Part shown: positions 26,184-35,396 of the stretch, piece after piece
How positions within the stretch are numbered: the first letter of the stretch is position 1
How the letters are laid out: each line of letters opens with the position of its first letter
Source: Barnesiella sp. An55
Lineage (GTDB): Bacteria > Bacteroidota > Bacteroidia > Bacteroidales > Barnesiellaceae
Direction of reading: 5' to 3'
Length of the DNA: 64,000 nucleotides
Assembly: GCF_002161555.1 (NCBI RefSeq)
Contig: NZ_NFHZ01000010.1
Location: 62,001-126,000, forward strand
Position numbers and translations under genes: made by a program
The notes under the pieces: generated by a model
The model's input: the letters and a program-made list of their open reading frames with translations, nothing else
What the model was told of the DNA's origin: nothing
The model's database searches: none

Positions 26184-26222
26184 AGTCCGACAGATATCGT
26201 TTCCCCGATAGCCTGCCGGACT
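26184..26222. terminator. Terminator between the two convergent operons
   Basis: Arms 26184-26193 and 26213-26222 pair over 10 bp with one mismatch or wobble. A T run follows on the + strand, and the + strand A-run just before the hairpin gives a T run on the other strand. It can serve both the salvage operon and the convergent galactosamine locus. Confidence 0.75.
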
Positions 26223-26249
26223 CCCTTTTTATTAACCCCGTTTTATCAT

Positions 26250-29200
26250 CTATTGCTTCACCAATTTCTGGCTATACAATTTTCCATCCGATTGCACCGA
26301 AAGCAAATAGACTCCCGATGACAGTCCATCCACATCGACGCGGGCAACCCTGCTGTCTATCTGCCGGGTCATAACCACAGCCCCGCTGGCATTGCGTATC
26401 GACACCTGGGCGGTATCATTCCCGGGACGGGTAATGGTCACATAGTCGTCGGCCGGATTGGGCGAAACGACAAACGTCCCCGCCCGATTCTCCTCAATAC
26501 CTACCGTCACGTCATACTGCCACGAGGCCGACTCGGTAAACGGCGAATAGTTCTGCAGGTCATCGCGCGAAAAAGCCGCATAGTAGTAGGTAGCCTTCTC
26601 CAGATTAGTATCTGTGCAGGTCTCTCCAGCCCCGTCATAGACCACCTCGCCGTCTTTCTCGTTGAGGGCAAAGCGGTCGGTACGGCGCACAATGGTCGTC
26701 GCCTCGAAGTCGGGAGCCGGATAGATGAGCCCCGTCATGACAATCTCGTCGAGCGTGAGCACACCCCCGCTGCACGGAGTTCCGCTGGGCACTACAAAGT
26801 GCAACGAGATAACCCGCGTGGCATCGCAAGCCGTGTGAGCATTGGGGTGCCAACTGAAGGGCTCGAACGTGCGGATATCAAGTTTGGCCTTCTGCCACTC
26901 GGTCGATGAGAGAGGCAGCGACTCGTTGTACCACCAGTCATCGGCATTACCGTCGAGGTCGTAGTCGTCTTTCACGATAAGGCGCAACATACGGCTCGAG
27001 CCGTCGCCCTTGTACCAAAACTCCAGATAAGGCGAGTTGGCAAAACTACGGGCCTTGTCAAAAGTCAACACAGCCGCATACTCGCCCCATGCCTCGGCAA
27101 TATCGTAGTTCATCTGCAACGCCTTGCCCTCATAGCCATCGACCTGCTCAAGGGTACCGCTACCCCCACTCTCGCCCACACCTTCGGCAGCCGAGATGCC
27201 CGACTCGAAATCGTCAATTATCTCGCTTACCGGAATCTCATACACCGGATTTTTCCAGGAGAGCACGATGCTGCCATCGGCAAAACTCCCGGAGAAATCG
27301 CTCGGTGCAGGAGGAGGTACCGTATCCTCTACAATCGTCAGCCGTCCCTTGGCATACGACCGCACCGGCTCGTGCACGCCATCGTCGATCGTACCGTAAA
27401 TCCAATAATCACCTTTGGGTTGCAGATACCGCACGTTCCAGTCGTATGAGGCGATGGTCTGCACATCGCTCGACAGATCGGTAGCAATAGGGGTACCGTT
27501 GATACTGTCGGTCGAATAGTAAAGATTGATTTTGGCCGTACCCTGCGGGTCGAAGCAGCTCCAGCGAATGGTAACGTTGTCGGTCTCCGGATCGTTGTTG
27601 CCATTGGGTTCGGTAATGTAGAGACTCGGTTTCAGTCCGTCACGGGTAAAGACATAGGAGTAGAACTCCTTTCCATCCCGGTCGCGGGCTATCAGGGTCA
27701 CCTTCTCGCCGTTCTCCGAAACGTCGATGGTCGAGAAGCCGGCAATCTTGTTGAACATGAGGCTATAAGGCAGGTCGGCCATGTTGTACTGGTCGCGGTT
27801 GGTACCGTTCATGGCACCCGGTCTCAGATAGTGTACACCAGCCTTGTAGAGGTGCTCGAAGTTGTGTTCGTCGGCCCCGAATACCAGAATGTGTTTCCCG
27901 GCCAGGGCATGCTTCTCGAGCAACGGAGCAATATACTCCTTTTGGCTGGCCGACCACTGTCCGTGGTAACTGGTCGAATAGACATTGACATGAGCAAAGA
28001 TAAATATCCACTTGTTGTCGGCGGCAGTCAGCTGCTCGTCGAGCCAGGTGAGCTGTTTCGAACCGGTGGCAAACGACGGGTCGTCTTTCCCCTCGTTCCA
28101 GTTGCAGCCGATTATCTTCACATCGCCATAATCGAGAGCGAAGTAGGCCTCGCCCCGGGGGTCGATGCGCTCGTCGGTATCGATGAACCCGTGCGACGGG
28201 AGCGAGAAATAGTCGTAGTAGGTAGTAGGCCCGTTCTCGTCGGTCTTGTCCATCGTTTCGTGATTGCCGATAATCGAGGTCAACGTCTTGGCCGTGAGCA
28301 TGGGTTCGCCGGGAATAAAGAACGACGAGTTCCACACCCGCGAGTCGCCCTTGGTCACCAGGTCGCCAATCGTCAGCCACATATCGGGATTGGTCTCGAG
28401 CATGATGGGAGCCGAGTGCTGCCAGATACCCTCGTCGTTGTCGTGCACATCGCTGAAGGCCACCAGACGGAAGTCGGTACCCTTCTCGGGAGCCGTCTTG
28501 GCCCGGCACATCTTGTCATAACGACGCACCTCGTCGCCCACCTGATAGTAATACTCGGTAAAGGGGTCGAGCCCGGTCAGTTCAATTATATGAACAAACC
28601 CCTCACCCTCGACATTCCATCCGGTCTCGGCCGTCACCTGCTGTCCCAGGTCGGGCGTGGTACCATAATAGACCGTGCCCGAGGGATTCGAGTCGAGCGT
28701 CTGCCACAGGATACGCACCGAGTGAGTCGTAGGCGACATGCTGTATGGCTCCTTGAAACACTCATAGGGCAGGTCGCCCACTGGAGCATCCTCGGTCGAT
28801 ACACCCCAACGCGGATCGCCCAGGTTGCTGCCATCGTCGCCGGCACCCACTGCGGGAGAGTTCTTGTAAAGCTGGAAATTCCCGTTGGCGGCATCGACAA
28901 AAAGCGGATTCTGCGAAATTACGTTCTCCTGTCGGGCACTGCCGTAGAGATCGACATTATACGAGATGACGTTTGTAATGAGGCTCTCGTCGCCATAGGC
29001 GGTAAAGCTCTTGGTATCGTCCTTGCGCTCCGAGAAGGCCGAAATGGAGTTCTTGATGGTCGAACGCCCGGCGTTGAACAGATAGACCCCGCGGCGATCG
29101 AAACAGTTGTAGAACGTGCAGTGGTCTATCTCGACAACCGGCGTGAGCACCAACTCGTCGCCGCAATTGATGCGGAAGAAGTAGTTGCTGCCCGTATTGA

Positions 29201-29726
29201 AATTGAAGAAGGTCGAGTTGCTCACCCGCACGGTCCCTACCTGAGCCGGTGCATTGGAGATATACAGCGCCTTGTTTTCGGTACTGTTGTCGGTCCCGAT
29301 AAAGATACAGTCATCGACCGTGAGTGTCTCTATTTTCATCGACAACGACACATACAGGAATCGGTTGGTATAACCTTGTATCGTACAGCCGGTAATCGAC
29401 ACCGGCGACCCGTCCACGGTATTGTCGATGCGGATGGCGTCGGCCACCTCGCCATTACCGTCGAACTCGATGCCCGAGATAGTGGCTCCGGCCTGCACCG
29501 ACACGCACCCTTGGAGAACCGGCTCGGCACCCTCGGCCGCGCGTAGCGTGAGCGCTTTATCGATTATGACATTTTCGACATAGGTACCCGATGCCAACTC
29601 GACGATATCGCCTGGCGAGGCCTCTCCTATCGCATCGGATATGGATCCCGATTCCTGTACAGGAATCACTGCGGCACCTGCATAAAGAGACAGCAGACAC
29701 CCTAGCAACAAAAAGATCTTTTTCAT
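26250..29726 (-). CDS. Large exported protein: beta-helix, purple-acid-phosphatase-like phosphoesterase, T9SS sorting domain
   Basis: The start at 29726 gives a clean signal peptide (MKKIFLLLGCLLSLYAGAA) and 1158 aa. Residues ~40-300 resemble a right-handed beta-helix. An Ig/FN3-like domain precedes the phosphoesterase core, as in purple acid phosphatases. Metal motifs are FSDVHDN (about 420), IGDLVTKGD, GNHET (about 488), FAHVNVY and FGADEHNFE (about 620). Ig-like and jelly-roll modules follow, then a T9SS sorting domain beginning VSPNPADDY. It is the last gene of the minus-strand locus, 54 bp after the permease gene. A role in removing phosphate substituents from the target glycan is inference. 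Confidence 0.8.
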   Translation of the reverse strand: MKKIFLLLGCLLSLYAGAAVIPVQESGSISDAIGEASPGDIVELASGTYVENVIIDKALTLRAAEGAEPVLQGCVSVQAGATISGIEFDGNGEVADAIRIDNTVDGSPVSITGCTIQGYTNRFLYVSLSMKIETLTVDDCIFIGTDNSTENKALYISNAPAQVGTVRVSNSTFFNFNTGSNYFFRINCGDELVLTPVVEIDHCTFYNCFDRRGVYLFNAGRSTIKNSISAFSERKDDTKSFTAYGDESLITNVISYNVDLYGSARQENVISQNPLFVDAANGNFQLYKNSPAVGAGDDGSNLGDPRWGVSTEDAPVGDLPYECFKEPYSMSPTTHSVRILWQTLDSNPSGTVYYGTTPDLGQQVTAETGWNVEGEGFVHIIELTGLDPFTEYYYQVGDEVRRYDKMCRAKTAPEKGTDFRLVAFSDVHDNDEGIWQHSAPIMLETNPDMWLTIGDLVTKGDSRVWNSSFFIPGEPMLTAKTLTSIIGNHETMDKTDENGPTTYYDYFSLPSHGFIDTDERIDPRGEAYFALDYGDVKIIGCNWNEGKDDPSFATGSKQLTWLDEQLTAADNKWIFIFAHVNVYSTSYHGQWSASQKEYIAPLLEKHALAGKHILVFGADEHNFEHLYKAGVHYLRPGAMNGTNRDQYNMADLPYSLMFNKIAGFSTIDVSENGEKVTLIARDRDGKEFYSYVFTRDGLKPSLYITEPNGNNDPETDNVTIRWSCFDPQGTAKINLYYSTDSINGTPIATDLSSDVQTIASYDWNVRYLQPKGDYWIYGTIDDGVHEPVRSYAKGRLTIVEDTVPPPAPSDFSGSFADGSIVLSWKNPVYEIPVSEIIDDFESGISAAEGVGESGGSGTLEQVDGYEGKALQMNYDIAEAWGEYAAVLTFDKARSFANSPYLEFWYKGDGSSRMLRLIVKDDYDLDGNADDWWYNESLPLSSTEWQKAKLDIRTFEPFSWHPNAHTACDATRVISLHFVVPSGTPCSGGVLTLDEIVMTGLIYPAPDFEATTIVRRTDRFALNEKDGEVVYDGAGETCTDTNLEKATYYYAAFSRDDLQNYSPFTESASWQYDVTVGIEENRAGTFVVSPNPADDYVTITRPGNDTAQVSIRNASGAVVMTRQIDSRVARVDVDGLSSGVYLLSVQSDGKLYSQKLVKQ

Positions 29727-29780
29727 TGTCATTAAATTAAGAAGAAGGTTTTGAAATGCTATCACAAATACATGCAGCAC

Positions 29781-30638
29781 TCAATCGGCAAGTGCCACCA
29801 TGGCAATGGTAGCCAGGATAAGCCCGATCAGCAGAATCGTGCCGGGGAATACCGCATAGATGATGAGCGACAGGACTACGGTTATCAAGGGTGCCAGTCC
29901 GGTCAACGGCGAAACGATAACCGCTTTGCCATACCGATAGGCATAGACCAATGTCAAGGCACCAATCGCATTGAGCAGTTGGATAATAAACGTAGCCGAC
30001 ACCCACGAGAAGCTCGTGTTCATAGGTAGAGAAAAATCGGTCATATAGTAGGCCACCGGGATAAGCAATACTCCCGCGATGGTCATATAGACAAAGATAC
30101 TCTCGGCCGAAGCTACCTTGTTACCGAGTTTCATGAAGTAGGCCTGCACGCCCCACATGACAAACACACCGGTAGCCATCACCAGCCACATACCTCCCTC
30201 AATCTCGCCGCCTCCCTGCTGCACCGACAGGAAGAAGATGGCCAGCAAGGCCACCACGATACCCCACTTCTGCCGCTTGTTGGGCCGCTCCTTCAGCAGC
30301 CACAGCGACAAGGCTATCGTCACTACCGGCGACATGGACACAAACGGGAATATGATATAGGCGGGGCCTATGCGCAATGCCTGGAACAAAATCAACTGGC
30401 CGGCCGCGCCCAACAACCCCACCATGAGTCCGTAAAAGACGGCACGGAACGACACATCAAGTTTCCAACCATTGCGCCATAGAGCCACCACCGCACAAGG
30501 GATCATGGAAATGGCCCACACGATATACCCCAACGTGGCCGGGAACCCGGCCTTGGTAGGCATCTCGCTGAATGCACCCCATACGCCCCAGAGCAACGTA
30601 GTCACCCAGGCATACATCAACCATTTTTCTACTTTCAT
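29781..30638 (-). CDS. EamA/DMT-family inner-membrane permease
   Basis: This 285-aa protein is almost entirely hydrophobic, with about ten transmembrane segments in two EamA repeats. It starts MKVEKWLMYAWVTTLLWGVWG. The family transports small metabolites, including sugars in the related RhaT and glucose-uptake groups. It is the only inner-membrane transporter in this locus, so uptake of the liberated monosaccharide or a short oligosaccharide is a reasonable inference. It lies 14 bp downstream of the second DUF4832-type gene. Confidence 0.8.
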   Translation of the reverse strand: MKVEKWLMYAWVTTLLWGVWGAFSEMPTKAGFPATLGYIVWAISMIPCAVVALWRNGWKLDVSFRAVFYGLMVGLLGAAGQLILFQALRIGPAYIIFPFVSMSPVVTIALSLWLLKERPNKRQKWGIVVALLAIFFLSVQQGGGEIEGGMWLVMATGVFVMWGVQAYFMKLGNKVASAESIFVYMTIAGVLLIPVAYYMTDFSLPMNTSFSWVSATFIIQLLNAIGALTLVYAYRYGKAVIVSPLTGLAPLITVVLSLIIYAVFPGTILLIGLILATIAMVALAD

Positions 30639-30652
30639 ACGATGAGCTGTTT

Positions 30653-31945
30653 TTATTCACCCTTTACATGGGCCTCATATTCGATTTTCTGACCCGGTAC
30701 CAGGTGGTCACACTCGATGGTGATAGTCATGTCGGTAGCCCCGGCAGGGATACCCACCCAGCGGCTCTCGCCCGGTTGCAGGTCGATCAGACTCGACTCG
30801 GAGCGCACCCCGTTCACAGCCACATAGGCATCGCGATAGATAGGAGCCACACCCGTGTTCTTGATCTGCACGCAGGTCGAGTCTTCCTTCACGCGCACAT
30901 CGGTAATCTCGTAGCGGTAGCCACACAGCATACTGGCCTGTTTGATGCGAGCCATGGTCTGGTAGGAAGGTTGGTTGTTACCTATCATGTAGGTAATGTG
31001 GAATCGTTTCGACTCGCCCTCGAAGTTGCGGCCATGGATGCCGTCGGGGTAGTCGAGCACATGTTCCTGGTCATATTTGGTATAGTAGCCAAACTCACCG
31101 CCGGCCGGCGAAGTCTGGTAACGGTTTTCGCCGAAGAATTTCCAGTTCTTGCCGTTATACTCGTCGTGAGTCTCGTGCATGAACGAGTCGTCGAAAAGAC
31201 CAAACTTGAGGTTCTTCAACGAAGGATCGGCCTCGAGCGGCGTATAGTCGGGGCTGGCTGCATCGATCGACACGCTCCACGGCGTATATTTGAAGGTCTC
31301 GCTCATCAACTTGAAGAACTCGGCCTGAAACTCTTTCGAGGGGAACGTCTGGCCCATGATGCAAGGGCCGTCATATATGTGGTATTCGGCCCACAAACCA
31401 AAACCGGTTTGCAGGAATGCCAGGCGCGGATCGTTGTCGTAGCGCTCGGCAAATTTCTGATAGAACTCTTTGTGGAATCGTTGTAATTCGGGATTACGCC
31501 AGTCGGGGAAACCGGTCTTTTTGCCCTCGCTCAGGGCTACGGTCTCCTCATAATCGGGCAACTCCCTGATGTATTGAGGTACGGCGCTGTCGAATCCGGG
31601 ATAGGTGTACCAGAACCGGATGATGGCCTGGTGCTTGCGCGAAGCAATGCCATCGAGCACCTTTTCGAGCGGAGTCCAGTCATAGACTCCCTTCTCCTTG
31701 ACAATATCTTTATACTGCATGTAGGAATACTCGAGGCTAATGGCATCGGTATTCCGCTTGTCGTTATCGGCCCACAGCACAATTCCGGTCATGGGTTGCA
31801 CGCCTGTGATATGCGACTCTAACGACACTTTTACAAACCCGTCGAAGTTGGGTTCCGTGCTATTCTGTTTGCTGGCCGAGTCGTGGCAAGAGGTTGAAAA
31901 CATCAGGGTCGAAGCACAAAAAAGGGATAAAATTCTTGGTATCAT
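30653..31945 (-). CDS. Lipoprotein with TIM-barrel-like and DUF4832-like domains, putative glycosidase
   Basis: This 430-aa protein has a lipoprotein signal (MIPRILSLFCASTLMFSTSC). Residues ~55-300 look like a (beta/alpha)8 barrel of a GH42 or cellulase-like type: YKDIVKEKGVYDWTPLEKVL resembles the first barrel helices, and GLWAEYHIYDGP carries an acidic residue after a beta-strand. A C-terminal Ig-like domain carries the CVQIKNTGVAPIYRD type of strand seen in DUF4832 proteins. No family member of known specificity is recognised here. With the gene at 33885-35315 it makes a pair of putative surface or periplasmic glycosidases. Confidence 0.6.
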   Translation of the reverse strand: MIPRILSLFCASTLMFSTSCHDSASKQNSTEPNFDGFVKVSLESHITGVQPMTGIVLWADNDKRNTDAISLEYSYMQYKDIVKEKGVYDWTPLEKVLDGIASRKHQAIIRFWYTYPGFDSAVPQYIRELPDYEETVALSEGKKTGFPDWRNPELQRFHKEFYQKFAERYDNDPRLAFLQTGFGLWAEYHIYDGPCIMGQTFPSKEFQAEFFKLMSETFKYTPWSVSIDAASPDYTPLEADPSLKNLKFGLFDDSFMHETHDEYNGKNWKFFGENRYQTSPAGGEFGYYTKYDQEHVLDYPDGIHGRNFEGESKRFHITYMIGNNQPSYQTMARIKQASMLCGYRYEITDVRVKEDSTCVQIKNTGVAPIYRDAYVAVNGVRSESSLIDLQPGESRWVGIPAGATDMTITIECDHLVPGQKIEYEAHVKGE

Positions 31946-31972
31946 CTTGCACTTTAATTTAAGGTAATGAAA

Positions 31973-31998
31973 GCGGAGCGGCGGTTACGCCGCTCCGC
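31973..31998 (-). other. GC-rich stem-loop between the SusE-position gene and the next gene
   Basis: Perfect 11-bp arms (31973-31983 and 31988-31998) enclose a 4-nt loop. No long T run follows on the - strand, so partial attenuation or mRNA stabilisation is more likely than full termination. Confidence 0.5.
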
Positions 31999-32024
31999 AA
32001 GTAAAATGAAAAAGCTATGTGATT

Positions 32025-33830
32025 TTAGAGAGAGGTCGGGGTGAAGGTGACCGTGAACTTCTTGTTGTTCGTGGGGATAATCGTGTAGTAATCGCCATCC
32101 AGATTCTCCTTGTCGATGGTCAAACCGTCTTTCAGATCGACTACAATCTTATAGTAAGTCTCTTCGGCAGGAACCGGCAAGAGCAAACCATTCTCACCCA
32201 TTGCAGTTACACCCTCGAAATACTTCGAAGAGATGCAGCATTTACCATAATCCTCTACCGTATAGGGCTCGCCCCAGAACGAAACGTCACCGCCCCAAGG
32301 CAGAATCGTAGCGATAGCCTGGTAAGTATTGGCCGTCTCGGAGGTACGATAGAGCGTCAAGCGCGAAGTGGCATCCCAAGCGGCACGCTCGATACCCATG
32401 AAGCGGTTCCAGCACCAGCCATCCATGTAGATTACATCGGGATAACCCATGTTGTTCATCACATAAATCGAACCCGAGAAGGCATCGATACGAATCAGAT
32501 ATTCACCCGTGGGGGCAATCATCGTCCAAGAGGGGTTACCGGCACCGGTAAATACATCGTGGTCGCAGAATGCCATCGACAGGTCAACACCACTTGCCGT
32601 AACCGTTTGTCCTTGAGTCAACTGAGCAACACCCTCGTAAGAGAAGTATTCACCTTCTACCAATGCCAGCGGCGAGCCGCAGAACGAAATGGCTTCGGGA
32701 GCCAGAGCGCCGTTGATATAGATACCCTCGTTGGTGTAGGCCAGCGTGCGGGTTCCGTCGCTCAACTCAACTTTGGTATAAACGCCATCTTCCTGGAATA
32801 CCTTCATCGAGAAGGCACCACCCAGCGTGATGGAGAAGCTGGCAGCCTTGTCTTCGGCACCGAGTGTCAGTTTGCGGTTGGCATACGTCAGGTAATTGTC
32901 TTTGCCACCCTCTTTGAAGTAGAACTGACCGGCCACGATAGCGCCCCACATATCGGTCTCTGCGCTACCCGTTCCGTCCGACGGCGGAGTCCAGGCCCAA
33001 TACTTTTGGTTACCGTTCTGGTAGCCCTGCATCTTGGTCTTTTCGCGCTCGATCCAGATACCGTTGTCGGGAGCATCGTTATCGTCCCAGTGACCCGAGA
33101 TAGTACCAAAGATATACAGAGGCTCGTCGATAGCAGTCCAGTTTTGAGCATTACCCAGCGTCAACTCGAAGCTAACGGGATTGAACGAAATCTTGAAGTA
33201 GGCTTCGGTCTCACCGCCAAAGACGATGTTGTCCTTACCCAGGGCAATGATTTCGTCGCCTTCCATACCCCAAGACATACCCGTCTTGTCGCTGTTGGCA
33301 TAAATCTTACCGGTAGCCCCAGCGGGGATAAAGTCTTCGACCGAGAATACGTCGCCGTCTTTCTCCATCGTATAAACCAGATTATTGTCCAAAGCCAGAT
33401 AGAGGGCATCGAAGGTCGGGACTGTTACACCCGTAATCGATACCTCTTCGGTGCTGAGCTGGTTGCTCGAGTTCTTCACCGTTACCGAAATGGTCAGGTC
33501 GCCCGGTACTGCGTTCTTAGGCAACGGCAGGGCAATCTTCTCGTTCAAGTCATAAGTCTTGCCGGTAAGCATCTTGGTCGTTTCGTAGAACGAACCGTTG
33601 GCATTGCTCACCGAAATCATGTATTGGCGCAAACCTTTTTCATCGGCAAATTTGGCAGTGAGTGTTACCTCGTCGCCATACTTCACATCGGCATTGGGCG
33701 TTACTGCAAGCTCCGAAATCGCCGACGTGGCGGCGGGACCACCTGCAGGCTCGTCCTCCTCCTTACAAGAGGTAAATACACACAGTGTACCTACCAGCAA
33801 AAGCATCAAATACTTCATTGTTGTTTTCAT
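32025..33830 (-). CDS. SusE-position outer-surface lipoprotein, putative glycan-binding protein
   Basis: This protein of about 600 aa has a lipoprotein signal ending TLCVFTSCKEEDEP, followed by an acidic stretch typical of surface-exported Bacteroidetes lipoproteins. Adjacent Met codons at 33833, 33830 and 33818 are all possible starts. An Ig-like N-terminal domain (about 30-130) is followed by repeated beta-sandwich units with aromatic motifs such as LYIFGTISGHWDDNDAPDNG. This layout and its place after susC and susD suggest a SusE/SusF-type binding protein. No enzyme motif is seen. Confidence 0.7.
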   Translation of the reverse strand: MKTTMKYLMLLLVGTLCVFTSCKEEDEPAGGPAATSAISELAVTPNADVKYGDEVTLTAKFADEKGLRQYMISVSNANGSFYETTKMLTGKTYDLNEKIALPLPKNAVPGDLTISVTVKNSSNQLSTEEVSITGVTVPTFDALYLALDNNLVYTMEKDGDVFSVEDFIPAGATGKIYANSDKTGMSWGMEGDEIIALGKDNIVFGGETEAYFKISFNPVSFELTLGNAQNWTAIDEPLYIFGTISGHWDDNDAPDNGIWIEREKTKMQGYQNGNQKYWAWTPPSDGTGSAETDMWGAIVAGQFYFKEGGKDNYLTYANRKLTLGAEDKAASFSITLGGAFSMKVFQEDGVYTKVELSDGTRTLAYTNEGIYINGALAPEAISFCGSPLALVEGEYFSYEGVAQLTQGQTVTASGVDLSMAFCDHDVFTGAGNPSWTMIAPTGEYLIRIDAFSGSIYVMNNMGYPDVIYMDGWCWNRFMGIERAAWDATSRLTLYRTSETANTYQAIATILPWGGDVSFWGEPYTVEDYGKCCISSKYFEGVTAMGENGLLLPVPAEETYYKIVVDLKDGLTIDKENLDGDYYTIIPTNNKKFTVTFTPTSL

Positions 33831-33884
33831 CACATTAAAATTTTGGGTTAATAAAAATTTGAATCGTCATGGTTTACGAGTTCA

Positions 33885-35315
33885 TTATTTCTTCGTAAAG
33901 ACCTTGTCCCCTTGATAGGTATCGGTCACACCTTCCGATGTTACATTCACACGCATAGAGAGATAGTTGTATCCCGTCTCGGCCTCCCACACGTCTTTGT
34001 TGGCGAGCTGTATCGAGTATTCGGGTCTGTCGCGCAACGACTCCATGGGGTCGGGCAAGTTGAGGTAGATGTCATAGTCGCCCAGAGGCATATCGGCGGG
34101 CAAACCGGCCTCTACGTCAACCGTACTCTCGGTATTGGGTTTCCATTTGCGAGGATCGGCATCGAGCGGCAATACATAGGTTGTATTGTCGGCCACATTG
34201 CGCATCACGAGCTCAATAGCACGGGGGTTGAAGGGCGAAGCATAACCTACGTTCTTCACTTTCAAAACCACTTTGATGAGGTGACCCGGAGTCACGTTGG
34301 TCGTGTATTCGCCCGAGGTGAGGACAAAGCGATAGCCCATCTCCCGTTTGATATCATCCATACAGCCCTGGGAAATCCAGCGGTCGTTCACACCTTTGTA
34401 ATAGTCGCTGTTCAGATAGGACCAGCGCAAGGTGCGCATCTCGTCCTGAGCATGCTCACAATCGGCAGGCGACACGCCGTTGGGAGGACAAGTCTCGCCA
34501 CCCATAGGCAGGTAGAGGCCCTCTTGGGCGAGGTATTTCTTATCTTCAGTTACATTTTGGTAGGTACCATAGTCGTTCTCGCTGGCCATGAAGCAGTCGT
34601 TGTGGTGACCAATGCGGGCGGCCTTCATCTGGGTGTAGGCCTCCGAAGCCTTCAGAGCCGTGGTGCGATTGAGGTACTCTTGTTTGTATTGGGGTGTACG
34701 CACTTGTACCACACGGTTTTCGGGCAGAGCCTCCAACAGTTTGTCGAGCACAGCGGCACGCGCCGTGGGGTTATTCAGGTTGTTGGTAGTGTAGTACCAC
34801 TCACCCCACGAACCTATGAAACCGGCTTGCCATACGGCAATTACGTCGGCATTCTTGGCAATATAGGGTTTCAGTTGATCGATATGCGTTTCGATAATCG
34901 ACAGCGGAGCATCGGGCTCGGTCTCGAGGCTGGTGTAGGCAAAGCGCAATACACACTTCACACCAGCTTCGCGCATGGCGGCCATGTCGTTGTCGAAGAA
35001 CTGGAGAGCTTCGTCGGTAAGCGGTTTATCGCGGAAGTTCTTCAAATAAAAATAGCGGAATATAAGCGAGTAGCCGGCATCACGATAGCCCTTCAGGGTC
35101 GATACGGTCAAGGCACCCGACACCCCCATCTCGCACGATGTGGCCTTATAGAAACCACGCTCGGGATTTACAATAATATCGCTCGATTCGGTGTAAGAGA
35201 CACTCTCCATGGGGATATTGGTCTTGGCTTTGTCTCCATCTTTTTCACAAGAAGTACAAGCTACGCCCAAGAACATCAATGCTCCGGCACCGAACAATTT
35301 GAAAAATGTGTTCAT
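33885..35315 (-). CDS. DUF4874-DUF4832 lipoprotein, putative glycoside hydrolase
   Basis: The start at 35315 places a lipoprotein signal at the N-terminus (MNTFFKLFGAGALMFLGVAC). The product is 476 aa. NPERGFYKATSC near residue 45 is the hallmark opening of DUF4874. A TIM-barrel-like region follows with VLRFAYT, WQAGFIGSWGEWYYT (acidic residue after a strand) and VQVRTPQYK. From about residue 330 an Ig-like DUF4832 domain begins. The fold and surface location suggest an endo-acting glycosidase, and it is encoded directly after SusD. The substrate is inferred only from the locus. Confidence 0.7.
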   Translation of the reverse strand: MNTFFKLFGAGALMFLGVACTSCEKDGDKAKTNIPMESVSYTESSDIIVNPERGFYKATSCEMGVSGALTVSTLKGYRDAGYSLIFRYFYLKNFRDKPLTDEALQFFDNDMAAMREAGVKCVLRFAYTSLETEPDAPLSIIETHIDQLKPYIAKNADVIAVWQAGFIGSWGEWYYTTNNLNNPTARAAVLDKLLEALPENRVVQVRTPQYKQEYLNRTTALKASEAYTQMKAARIGHHNDCFMASENDYGTYQNVTEDKKYLAQEGLYLPMGGETCPPNGVSPADCEHAQDEMRTLRWSYLNSDYYKGVNDRWISQGCMDDIKREMGYRFVLTSGEYTTNVTPGHLIKVVLKVKNVGYASPFNPRAIELVMRNVADNTTYVLPLDADPRKWKPNTESTVDVEAGLPADMPLGDYDIYLNLPDPMESLRDRPEYSIQLANKDVWEAETGYNYLSMRVNVTSEGVTDTYQGDKVFTKK

Positions 35316-35352
35316 AACGTCCTTTTTTTTACTGGTAATCAATTCATAATGG

Positions 35353-35385
35353 CCGGTGTACCCCCACCAAGGGGAGGTACACCGG
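35353..35385 (-). other. Stem-loop between susD and the DUF4874-DUF4832 gene
   Basis: Arms 35353-35362 and 35376-35385 are perfect 10-bp complements around a GC-rich loop. On the - strand no strong T run follows, so this is probably an mRNA-stabilising or attenuating hairpin that lets susCD be expressed above the downstream genes. Confidence 0.5.
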
Positions 35386-35396
35386 TTCTAAAAGAT

